A stretch of 9,376 bases of DNA from an uncultured Bacteroidia bacterium (GTDB taxonomy: Bacteria; Bacteroidota; Bacteroidia; Bacteroidales; UBA932), in NCBI GenBank assembly GCA_902773305.1, contig CACYEB010000042.1, forward strand, positions 1-9,376, written 5' to 3'. The number at the start of each line of letters is the position of its first letter. Positions within the stretch are counted from its first letter, which is position 1. Under the pieces are notes generated by a model. It did no database searches, was not told the DNA's origin, and saw nothing but the letters and a program-made list of their open reading frames with translations. A program made the translations under genes and the position numbers. Below, in pieces: positions 1-6,009 of this stretch.

Positions 1-105
1 CCGGATTTTGTCCGGACTCTCCTTGAAAACAATCAGATACTTCAGGCGCTGATGGTGGCTCCGCTGCTGAAATACTTTTATTCGAATAAATCGGGGCGGA
101 TCTGA
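1..105 (+). CDS. C-terminal end of an unidentified protein (partial, 5' end outside window)
   Basis: Frame 1 of the + strand is open from base 1 to a TGA at 103-105 and gives 34 residues, beginning PDFVRTLLENNQILQALM and ending in KYFYSNKSGRI. The peptide reads like the amphipathic C-terminal helix of a real protein; the other two + frames hit stops early (TGA at 50-52 in frame 2 and 24-26 in frame 3). Its last 28 bases overlap the end of the convergent gene on the - strand, a tail-to-tail arrangement that fits the tight packing elsewhere in the window. I do not recognise the family. Only 35 codons are visible, so this could be a chance open frame; the call rests on the amino-acid character and the lack of any better reading of bases 1-77. 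Confidence 0.42.
   Translation, partial: PDFVRTLLENNQILQALMVAPLLKYFYSNKSGRI
77..90. repeat. Perfect 14-bp palindrome over the stop codon of the unknown exported protein gene
   Basis: TTTATTCGAATAAA is its own reverse complement with no loop. It covers the TAA stop (78-80, - strand) of the gene ending there and lies inside the overlap with the convergent + strand reading frame. It is too short, too AT-rich and loop-less to be a convincing terminator hairpin; a chance palindrome or a symmetrical protein site is possible. Confidence 0.4.
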
Positions 106-1100
106 ATGTCCCAGACCCGGTAGTCAAGGTCGAAACGGGTGACTATGAAGCCGCCGCCCTTTTCGCCCTCGTGTCGCAGCGCAAGGCCAGTTTCGGGATC
201 GATCCAGACGCAGAATCCACCATAGCCGAAGAAATTTGTTCCCCGGAAATCGAATACCCAGCATTCCCGGCCACATACTGTCTCATTGCCCCTGTAAAAA
301 CGTTTCAACTGGGACTGGTTCCCGCCTGTCATCCGGATGCGTTGCATGATTGTGCCGTTTTCAAGGTCGTCGTCACCGTGGTTGTCCCGGCCGAAATCGG
401 CAGGATCAATGCCCAACAGTGCCTCGGATAGGGATTCGGGAGCATAGGTGTCGTACCAGTTGCGGGCATTTTCTTCGTTTTCGGGAGCGATCCTGTCTCC
501 GTCGGCATAGTACATCCGGTAGTGCCCGTCCGGTCTCAGTCCGCCGGAATACCCCAGAGAGGTGTTGGTGTCATAGATGTTGATGATGTCTTCCATACCG
601 TCGCAGCCGTCTTCCGACTCAAAGCATTCACCTTCTACATACACGCCGTCGATGCAGGAGAAAGATTTACGTATACGCTCCCGCCCGTCCTCGTTGAACG
701 AATGGTAGATGATGCTGTAGTGGTCCGCGGGCAGGCGGAGTCTATACGTGCCGGTCCATTCGGGTTTTTCGGGCTGTTCAGTCTTGGAGGCAGTACGGAT
801 GAAGGAGACGGACTTCACGTGGACAAGGAGTTGCGCCTGTTTCCCGGCACGCAGTTCAAGACGGAGCGTGGCATCGCCGGCCTTGAGGCCCTTCAGAGTG
901 AGTTGATGGCCGGTCAGGCTTGCCTGAATGTATTCGTCGCCATCTTCAACGGTGAATCTTTTCAGATGAGTCCCGGCAGGGTAGAACTTCATAGTGTGCC
1001 CCACCAGCAGGTCAATCTCACTTTCGGAGCGTGAGCTGCCGGTAGCAAAAGCAGTGATGCCCGTCAGGAGCACCACTGCCATTATCAGGATTCGTTTCAT
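78..1100 (-). CDS. Exported protein of unknown function with an N-terminal Ig-like/pilus-N-like beta domain
   Basis: 340 residues. Residues 1-19 form a Sec signal peptide (MKR, hydrophobic core, AFA before the likely cut); there is no lipobox cysteine, so the protein is probably periplasmic or secreted. Residues 26-96 are a small beta-rich domain with an I-x-L-x-V-G start and an L-K-G-L-K-A-G-D-A-T-L-R-L motif. This pattern is seen in bacterial Ig-like (BIG2) and pilus-formation N-terminal domains; I infer the similarity from pattern only. A short polar linker (about 102-114) leads to a C-terminal domain (115-340) that I cannot assign. It has six cysteines (149, 159, 166, 276, 280, 297), an acidic stretch at 231-247, and a terminal WIDPETGLALRHE motif like those near the end of LolA-like or DUF4412-like Bacteroidota proteins. 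The start codon lies 3 bases after the stop of the OmpA-family gene, so the two are surely co-transcribed and may act together in the envelope. No clear ribosome binding site precedes it. The gene is real; its function is unknown. Confidence 0.85.
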   Translation of the reverse strand: MKRILIMAVVLLTGITAFATGSSRSESEIDLLVGHTMKFYPAGTHLKRFTVEDGDEYIQASLTGHQLTLKGLKAGDATLRLELRAGKQAQLLVHVKSVSFIRTASKTEQPEKPEWTGTYRLRLPADHYSIIYHSFNEDGRERIRKSFSCIDGVYVEGECFESEDGCDGMEDIINIYDTNTSLGYSGGLRPDGHYRMYYADGDRIAPENEENARNWYDTYAPESLSEALLGIDPADFGRDNHGDDDLENGTIMQRIRMTGGNQSQLKRFYRGNETVCGRECWVFDFRGTNFFGYGGFCVWIDPETGLALRHEGEKGGGFIVTRFDLDYRVWDIQIRPDLFE

Positions 1101-1103
1101 GAG

Positions 1104-2402
1104 TTACTTCTTGATGAATTCCACGCGGCGGTTCTGGGCGCGGCCGGCGTCGGTAGAGTTGTCAGCAACGGGTTCGTGGCTGCCCTTACCCACGGGACGC
1201 AGGTTGAAGGGATCCACGCCCTGCTGCTCGAGAGCTTTGACCACAGCCTCTGCACGCTGCTGGGAGAGGGGATCGTTGATCTTGTCGGAACCCTGGTTGT
1301 CGGTGTGACCCTGCACCTCGAAACGGGCAGAAGGGTTGGCTTTCATATACTCGGCAACCTTCTGAATCTCAGACATAGATTCCGGTTTCAGGTCAGCCTT
1401 GCCGGTCTCGAACAGAATGTTGTTGGTCACGAACTTGCCGGTCTCTTCGATTGCCTTTTCGACGGCTGCGGCTGCAGCGGAAAGGTCGGTGGTTTGACGC
1501 TCGTATAGATCCTTGGCTCCGGCAGCGAGTACTACATTGGTGAAACCTCTATACTTGTAGTCACCTACGCCGATAAACAATATCCGCTCAGGAGCTTTCG
1601 CATTCGGCAGATTAATGACTCTGTTACCATTGATATAAAACTTGAACGCACGCTTGTTAAAAGACACTGCAAAGTGATTCCATTGACCTATTTTGATGAA
1701 ATCTTTAATTTGATTCCAGTCCATACTGCCATTTACATCACCGGTAGCGCCTTCGCCTTTCTCAAATCGATAGCCTCCATAAGAATCAGGTCCCCAAGGC
1801 CGATATGTTAATGCAACATTACCTGCCTGGTCATTCCAAGAGCCCTTTTTCATAAAAAGCACATCTAAGTCAGACTGGCCATAATCGCCAACCTTGCTAT
1901 AGAAAACATCCCACTCAAGTGTAAATACATCTGGCAGATATGACTCCATATTCGTCATCAATGGAGCCACTGAATTCCAGCCGTCCGTAAAGTTCAGATA
2001 TTTCTTGCCGTTGATGGATGCTACTTCAGCACTGCCACCATCGATATCCCACTTGGAAGGGAATTCCCCAATCTGCTCGTTGGCAAAATCATCTTCGAAG
2101 AGAATCACGCTGCCGCGGACAAAGTCGCTCTTGACGTTCTGACTTGTGGCATCGGGCGTGTCGTCGACAGCCTCTGTTGCCTCATAATCTGCATCTTCGT
2201 TCCCGGAAGCCTTTTCTTTCTTGTCCTTTTTGTCTTTGCTCTTGCCGTTCAGAATGTCATTGACACCTTTTTCAACCTTGTCGCCGAGGTTGCTTTCCAC
2301 GGCCTCCTTGGCGCGGTCGCCCAGCCTTTTGAGCAGGTTCTGTCCCTGCACAGGTGCGCAGACAAACAGAATAGCAGCTATAAAAAGTACAAATTTTTTC
2401 AT
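1104..2402 (-). CDS. OmpA-family protein with central concanavalin-like (LamG-like) domain
   Basis: 432 residues. Residues 1-20 are a signal peptide ending PVQG. Residues 22-52 form an amphipathic, probably helical region. A Lys-rich then acidic linker follows (54-90). A central beta-sandwich-like domain (about 98-300) contains EDDFANEQIG, the SKWDIDGG turn, WNHFAVSFNKRAFKFYINGN and an ILFIGVGDYKYRG strand, a pattern typical of laminin-G/concanavalin-like folds. The C-terminal OmpA domain (about 324-432) shows NILFETGKADLKPES, the VQGHTDNQGSD peptidoglycan-binding motif with Asp368, LSQQRAEAV with Arg383, and NRRVEFI with Arg425/426. In the OmpA family these Asp and Arg residues bind diaminopimelate of peptidoglycan, so the protein is expected to be anchored to the cell wall. 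The central domain could bind glycans or another surface ligand, which is inference. It is the first gene of a two-gene operon with its own promoter. The part encoding the central domain is much poorer in GC than either end. No Shine-Dalgarno precedes the start. Confidence 0.93.
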   Translation of the reverse strand: MKKFVLFIAAILFVCAPVQGQNLLKRLGDRAKEAVESNLGDKVEKGVNDILNGKSKDKKDKKEKASGNEDADYEATEAVDDTPDATSQNVKSDFVRGSVILFEDDFANEQIGEFPSKWDIDGGSAEVASINGKKYLNFTDGWNSVAPLMTNMESYLPDVFTLEWDVFYSKVGDYGQSDLDVLFMKKGSWNDQAGNVALTYRPWGPDSYGGYRFEKGEGATGDVNGSMDWNQIKDFIKIGQWNHFAVSFNKRAFKFYINGNRVINLPNAKAPERILFIGVGDYKYRGFTNVVLAAGAKDLYERQTTDLSAAAAAVEKAIEETGKFVTNNILFETGKADLKPESMSEIQKVAEYMKANPSARFEVQGHTDNQGSDKINDPLSQQRAEAVVKALEQQGVDPFNLRPVGKGSHEPVADNSTDAGRAQNRRVEFIKK

Positions 2403-2443
2403 ATTGTCAGTAATTTAAATGTTTGTCGTGATAGATGCTCTCA

Positions 2444-2462
2444 CAAAGATATATTATCTTTG
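2444..2462. repeat. Perfect 8-bp inverted repeat made of two divergent -7 boxes
   Basis: CAAAGATA, a 3-base spacer TAT, and TATCTTTG. Each arm is a TAnnTTTG -7 box facing outward, one for the OmpA operon and one for the serine hydrolase gene. The symmetry could simply reflect two identical -7 boxes, or it could also be an operator bound by a dimeric regulator. Confidence 0.75.
2455..2462 (+). promoter_or_regulatory. -7 box of the serine hydrolase promoter
   Basis: TATCTTTG fits TAnnTTTG and would start transcription near 2466-2468, about 20 bases before the ATG at 2488. No TTTG lies 19-21 bases upstream; the nearest is at 2422-2425 with a 29-base gap. This direction therefore looks weaker than the opposite one, or depends on an activator. 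Confidence 0.55.
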
Positions 2463-2487
2463 ACAAAAAACAAATAATCAACAAAAT

Positions 2488-3525
2488 ATGAAAACCATAC
2501 GTATTTTTTCTATAGCAATGGCTACCGCACTGCTTCTGGCGGCCTGTACACCCAAGGACAACACATCGCTGCCTCGAGGAAACGCCACCCCCGAACAGGC
2601 GGCGGCTTTCGAGACCTGGCTGCAGGCAGAGGCCGATGCGGGGCAGACCATACACAGCGCTATGCTGCTTCAGCACGGCAAAGTCATAGCCGAGCGCTGG
2701 CTGAACGGCGCCGATAAAGACAGCGCCCACGTGATGCACTCCGTGAGCAAGACATTTACATCAATCGCGGTGGGTTTTGCCATCAGCGAGGGGCTTATGA
2801 GCCTGGACGACCACTTGGTGGACTTCTTCCCGGAGAAGGTGACGGGCAACCTGAGCGCCAATCTGCGGGCCATCACCGTGCGCGACCTGCTCACTATGAG
2901 CTGCGGCCACGAGAGCGAGCATACCAACGAAATCCGCTACGGCGAGGCGCCTGACTGGGTGGCGGAATTCCTCAAATACCCCGTGGAACACCAGCCCGGT
3001 ACATATTTCTGCTACAATACAATCGGCACGTATATGCTCTCTGCAATCGTTACCAAGGTGACGGGAGAGAAAATAGTGGACTATCTGGAGCCCCGGCTGT
3101 GGCAGCCTCTGGGCATAGAGAAGCCATATTGGAAAGAGTGCCCCAAAGGAATCAATTTTGGCGGATGGGGACTTTATCTGAAGACAGAAGATATGGCCAG
3201 GGCGGGGCAGACAATGCTTGACGGCGGCAAGTGGCACGGAAAGCAGGTGATACCTGCCGATTGGGTAGAGGAGATGTCCAAGGCCCAGATGGACAACCGT
3301 CCGGAGAATTACGACCCGGCAAACGATCCCAATCCCGACTGGCATCAGGGTTATTGCTATCAGATGTGGCGCTGCCGCCACAACGCTTTCCGCGCCGACG
3401 GGGCTTACGGACAGTATATAATCGTAATGCCTGACAAGGATGCAGTGATGGCCGTCACGGCAGAAGTGGAGAATATGCAGACCGAGATCGCCCTTATCTG
3501 GAACTGTATCCTTCCGGTACTCTGA
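2488..3525 (+). CDS. Lipoprotein serine hydrolase, beta-lactamase class C / penicillin-binding-protein fold
   Basis: 345 residues. Residues 1-20 form a lipoprotein signal with lipobox LAAC; Cys20 would be lipidated. The following TPKDN resembles the short acidic/lysine export signals that place some Bacteroidota lipoproteins on the cell surface, a weak inference. The rest is one beta-lactamase-family domain (about 36-345). Its S-x-x-K motif is S85-V-S-K88 in HSVSKTFTSIA (Ser85 nucleophile, Lys88 general base). The tyrosine motif is Y176-N-T in FCYNTIGTYMLSAI. The third motif region is FRADGAYGQYIIV (302-313), where GAYGQ stands in place of K-T-G, as is common in the esterase/peptidase-like branch. 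The family includes esterases, D-amino-acid peptidases, amide hydrolases and beta-lactamases, and the substrate cannot be told from sequence. Without a canonical KTG I would not call it an antibiotic-resistance beta-lactamase. It is a single gene, divergent from the OmpA operon and convergent with the receptor gene 5 bases away. The start codon is fixed by the signal peptide; no Shine-Dalgarno is present. Confidence 0.93.
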   Translation: MKTIRIFSIAMATALLLAACTPKDNTSLPRGNATPEQAAAFETWLQAEADAGQTIHSAMLLQHGKVIAERWLNGADKDSAHVMHSVSKTFTSIAVGFAISEGLMSLDDHLVDFFPEKVTGNLSANLRAITVRDLLTMSCGHESEHTNEIRYGEAPDWVAEFLKYPVEHQPGTYFCYNTIGTYMLSAIVTKVTGEKIVDYLEPRLWQPLGIEKPYWKECPKGINFGGWGLYLKTEDMARAGQTMLDGGKWHGKQVIPADWVEEMSKAQMDNRPENYDPANDPNPDWHQGYCYQMWRCRHNAFRADGAYGQYIIVMPDKDAVMAVTAEVENMQTEIALIWNCILPVL

Positions 3526-3530
3526 CCGCC

Positions 3531-5960
3531 CTACATTCCCATTCCGCTCTCACCGCCGGGGATGATACTGCCGCCGGAGGTGTTCCTGTCCATATCGTCG
3601 TTGCTGATGGAGCGGCGCACCTTTTTGTCGCCGTGTCGAATCTCGCCAAAGGTGTAGCTTATATGGAAGCCGACATTCCTCAGGGGGATCTTTATAAGGG
3701 TTTCGCTGTTGAAGTCATTCCCGCCGGAGTATTCGTGTATGGTCAGGTAGCGTGAGAACAAGGGGGTCATTCCCTGTACGGTTACGCTGAGCCTGTCTTT
3801 GAAAAAGCTCTTGGTAAGGCCGGCCATACCGAAGCCGAAGGGGTCGCTGTGACCCTGCAGGGAGATGTCACCTCCGCGTATGAAGGTGTTCAGGCTCAGG
3901 CGCATATCCCAGAATATGGAGGTTTGGAAGCCGCCGAAAAGGCCGCCGTCCCATCCGGAATTGTGCTGGGTGAGTTGCTTGCTGTCGTAGATGTTATAAT
4001 CGATATCGCCGTTCAGATACAGGCGGGTGGTGCCGCTGATGTTCCAGTTGGCATAGATGTCCAGACCGGTGCTGCTGCGGTCTATTATGTTGCCGTAGGT
4101 GGTGTTGAGCAGGCTGCCGTCGTAAAAGGAATACTCGCTTATTCCGCCTTTTCCGAGGCGCTCCCTGACCTTGAGGCTCAGCACCCACTTGGGGCTGGCG
4201 AAGTTGTAGGAGAGAGAAATGCGGTGGTTTTTCTCTGCCCGCACGGCGGGATTGCCGTAAGATATGGAAGTGGGGTCGGACCGGTCCACATAGGGATTCA
4301 GGGAATTAATGCCTGGGCGGCGTATGCGCATATTGTAGGCCAGGCTCAGGTTGCCCGTCTCCGAGAGGTTCCACTGCAGGCTGGCGTTGGGTACCAGGTT
4401 GCCGTGGTCGATGTCGAAGTCCTTGCCGGCAAGTTCATAATCGACATTTTGAAAGGTGTGTTCGTAGCGCAGCCCGGCGGTGACCACCAGGCTCCTTACA
4501 GTTGCCGTGTATTCGGCATAAGCCGCACCTATATGGTTGTAATAATCGTAGATGCTGGGAACGCCGTTGTAGGCATCGTCGGCGCTGTTGTGGCGGAAAA
4601 TGTATTTCAGGCCGCTGCTGAGGGTCTGTCCTTTGCCTATGGGTGAGGTGAAATCGGCCTGGAAGGTGTGTTCAGAAGAGAAGTCGTCGGTAACCGAGTT
4701 GCGCTCTTCCCGCTCTCCGCTGTCATATGTCAGTTCGTATGTGTTGTTGCCTTTGCGGGGATTGCCGGAGTACTGGTACGACAGAGTCAGGGTCCTGTCC
4801 CTGTTGCCGGCAAACGAGTGCTGATAGTCAAGGCTGGCATCCACAAATGACATTGACATCTTGTTTGCGGAGACCTGGGCATAACTCAGCAAAGGGACTC
4901 CGTTCACAGTATATGTGGTGCGGCCGTCTTTGACAACCGAGTTGTGGCCGAAACTGTTGACGCCGATGCTAAGGTTGAAAAGATTCAGCGTGTCGGGTTC
5001 GAAGCCGACGCTGATGTCGCTGAACATTCCGCCGCCGCTGTTGGAGGCATCTGACGTCAGGTTCCTGATGATGGTTGAGGTCTCGGGATAGCTGGTGGTG
5101 ACTGACGACTCAATCCCGCCGAAACTCTCCCGCATCCCGTGGATATTGGCTCCGAAGGTCCATTTGCCCTTCTGGGCGTTAAAACTCACGCCGCCATCCA
5201 TCCGGCCGCGGGTGTCCAGACCGCCCGTCACGGTACCGAATATACCGTCGGAGGCCACACTGCTGCCGGCGCCGCTCATAGTCTTTACATCCAGGATGCC
5301 GCCGGTGCCCTCTGCATCATATTTGGCACCGGGGTTGGTCACCACTTCTATGCTCTTGATGAGGCTGGCCGGCATTACCTTGAACATTTGAGAAGGATTG
5401 TTGCTCAGCATCTGGTTGGGCCGGCCGTCGACATATACCTTGAAAGAAGAACTGCCGTTGACCGTGATATTGTCCTGGGCATCTACTGTAACCATAGGGA
5501 CCTTGCGGAGCAGGTCAAGCGCGGTAAGGCTCCTGGCATCGATGTCGTGCTCCACGTCGTAACTGAGACGGTCGGCACCTATCTTGACCAGGGTTCGCAG
5601 GGCCGATACGGAGGATTCCTTCAGGGTTTCGGCATCGTTTTCAATGAGAAGTTCACCCAGGTCCACCGTGCCGCCGCCGGCAGTTATCTCCTTCTCTATG
5701 GTCTTGCGGCCGAGATTCTCTATCTTTACGGTAAGGGATCCGGTCGCTCCGGTCTTCAATACAAAGGCGCCTGTGGAGTCGGTGATGGTGTAGGTGAGGT
5801 TCTGTCCGTCCCTGAGCAGTTGTGCGATTGCGGCAACCTCGCCCTCGAGGGTCTCTGTATCCTTCACTATGCCCTTGATGGTGGTCTGGGCAAAAACGGT
5901 GCTGCTGAAAGAAATCAGTATGATTGCAAGTATATATCTGAGAGCGTTGATCTTCTTCAT
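3531..5960 (-). CDS. TonB-dependent-receptor-like outer membrane beta-barrel protein
   Basis: 809 residues from the chosen start. Residues 1-24 are a signal peptide (MKKINALRYI, hydrophobic core, VFA then Q). A carboxypeptidase-regulatory-like beta domain follows (about 26-108, IKGIVKDTETLEG to LGELLIEND). The plug domain is about 125-228, with DLLRKVPMVTVDAQDNITVNG, the KVYVDGRP turn and IKSIEVVTNPGAKYDAEGTGG. The remainder is an outer membrane barrel of the OMP_b-brl_3 type rich in aromatic alternating strands, with the RRSISNDDMD tail and a Gly-rich end typical of this family. Members are built like TonB-dependent transporters, but their cargo is mostly unknown. No SusD partner, sensor or degradative enzyme is adjacent, so it is not part of a recognisable polysaccharide utilisation locus. 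I chose ATG 5960 because it begins a standard signal peptide and lies 11 bases from an AGGA; ATG 5969 (three residues longer, MTY) is possible. Reading on to 6098 would run through the promoter and into the divergent gene. Confidence 0.93.
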   Translation of the reverse strand: MKKINALRYILAIILISFSSTVFAQTTIKGIVKDTETLEGEVAAIAQLLRDGQNLTYTITDSTGAFVLKTGATGSLTVKIENLGRKTIEKEITAGGGTVDLGELLIENDAETLKESSVSALRTLVKIGADRLSYDVEHDIDARSLTALDLLRKVPMVTVDAQDNITVNGSSSFKVYVDGRPNQMLSNNPSQMFKVMPASLIKSIEVVTNPGAKYDAEGTGGILDVKTMSGAGSSVASDGIFGTVTGGLDTRGRMDGGVSFNAQKGKWTFGANIHGMRESFGGIESSVTTSYPETSTIIRNLTSDASNSGGGMFSDISVGFEPDTLNLFNLSIGVNSFGHNSVVKDGRTTYTVNGVPLLSYAQVSANKMSMSFVDASLDYQHSFAGNRDRTLTLSYQYSGNPRKGNNTYELTYDSGEREERNSVTDDFSSEHTFQADFTSPIGKGQTLSSGLKYIFRHNSADDAYNGVPSIYDYYNHIGAAYAEYTATVRSLVVTAGLRYEHTFQNVDYELAGKDFDIDHGNLVPNASLQWNLSETGNLSLAYNMRIRRPGINSLNPYVDRSDPTSISYGNPAVRAEKNHRISLSYNFASPKWVLSLKVRERLGKGGISEYSFYDGSLLNTTYGNIIDRSSTGLDIYANWNISGTTRLYLNGDIDYNIYDSKQLTQHNSGWDGGLFGGFQTSIFWDMRLSLNTFIRGGDISLQGHSDPFGFGMAGLTKSFFKDRLSVTVQGMTPLFSRYLTIHEYSGGNDFNSETLIKIPLRNVGFHISYTFGEIRHGDKKVRRSISNDDMDRNTSGGSIIPGGESGMGM

Positions 5961-5971
5961 ATATGTCATTG

Positions 5972-5975
5972 TCCT
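5972..5975 (-). promoter_or_regulatory. Possible Shine-Dalgarno of the receptor gene
   Basis: AGGA on the - strand lies 2 bases before the ATG at 5969, which is too close, and 11 bases before the ATG at 5960, which is long but usable. It therefore weakly favours 5960. It is the only SD-like sequence I see before any gene in this window. Confidence 0.33.
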
Positions 5976-6005
5976 TTTGGCGGCGGCAAAAATAGAATAT
6001 ATTTG
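5976..6005 (+). promoter_or_regulatory. Bacteroidota-type promoter of the PAP2-addB operon
   Basis: TTTG at 5976-5979, an 18-base gap, then TATATTTG at 5998-6005, a full TAnnTTTG match. The gap is one base short of the usual 19-21. The -7 box ends only 4 bases before the ATG at 6010, so transcription should begin at or within a base or two of the start codon, giving a leaderless message. Confidence 0.62.
5987..5994 (-). promoter_or_regulatory. -7 box of the receptor gene promoter
   Basis: Read on the - strand, TATTTTTG matches TAnnTTTG and would start transcription near 5981-5983, giving a leader of about 20 bases to ATG 5960. I see no good TTTG at the expected upstream distance, which would fall inside the beginning of the PAP2 gene. 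Confidence 0.5.
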
Positions 6006-6009
6006 TAAT

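Larger units (their letters stand above)
2444..2474 (-). promoter_or_regulatory. Bacteroidota-type promoter of the OmpA-family operon
   Basis: Read on the - strand, a TTTG -33 box (2474-2471) is followed after exactly 19 bases by TATCTTTG (2451-2444), which matches the TAnnTTTG -7 consensus of the Bacteroidota major sigma factor; 19-21 bases is the usual spacer. Transcription is predicted to start near 2438-2440, giving a leader of about 36-39 bases before the ATG at 2402. Confidence 0.72.

Noticed and set aside
522..1034. 170-codon + strand open frame opposite the unknown exported protein
   Set aside because: The - strand gene has a signal peptide, operon spacing and sensible domains; the + frame has none of these.
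2444..2462. Intrinsic terminator hairpin
   Set aside because: Arms are AT-rich with a 3-base loop, no T-run follows, and both arms match promoter -7 boxes between divergent genes.
2407..2739. 110-codon - strand open frame across the divergent intergenic region
   Set aside because: It overlaps the hydrolase signal peptide and both promoters, and the peptide resembles no protein family.
2488..3525. Calling the hydrolase an antibiotic-resistance (AmpC-type) beta-lactamase
   Set aside because: It is a lipoprotein with a GAYGQ-like third motif instead of K-T-G, and has no AmpR-type regulator beside it. This fits the broad esterase/peptidase-like branch better.
3849..4646. 265-codon + strand open frame opposite the receptor gene
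   Set aside because: Same reason: it is a shadow of the barrel region, with low-complexity AAVV-type composition and no start context or recognisable domain.
5139..6008. 289-codon + strand open frame opposite the receptor gene
   Set aside because: It is antisense to a gene with clear signal peptide, plug and barrel features. Its translation is a Gly/Val/Ala-rich composition typical of a GC-rich shadow frame, with no family motif.
5794..6009. N-terminal extension of the PAP2 gene back to 5794
   Set aside because: The extra 72 codons would lie antisense to the receptor gene and across its promoter, and would put the start upstream of the predicted PAP2 promoter. PAP2 proteins normally begin at the MIEYDRYLF region.
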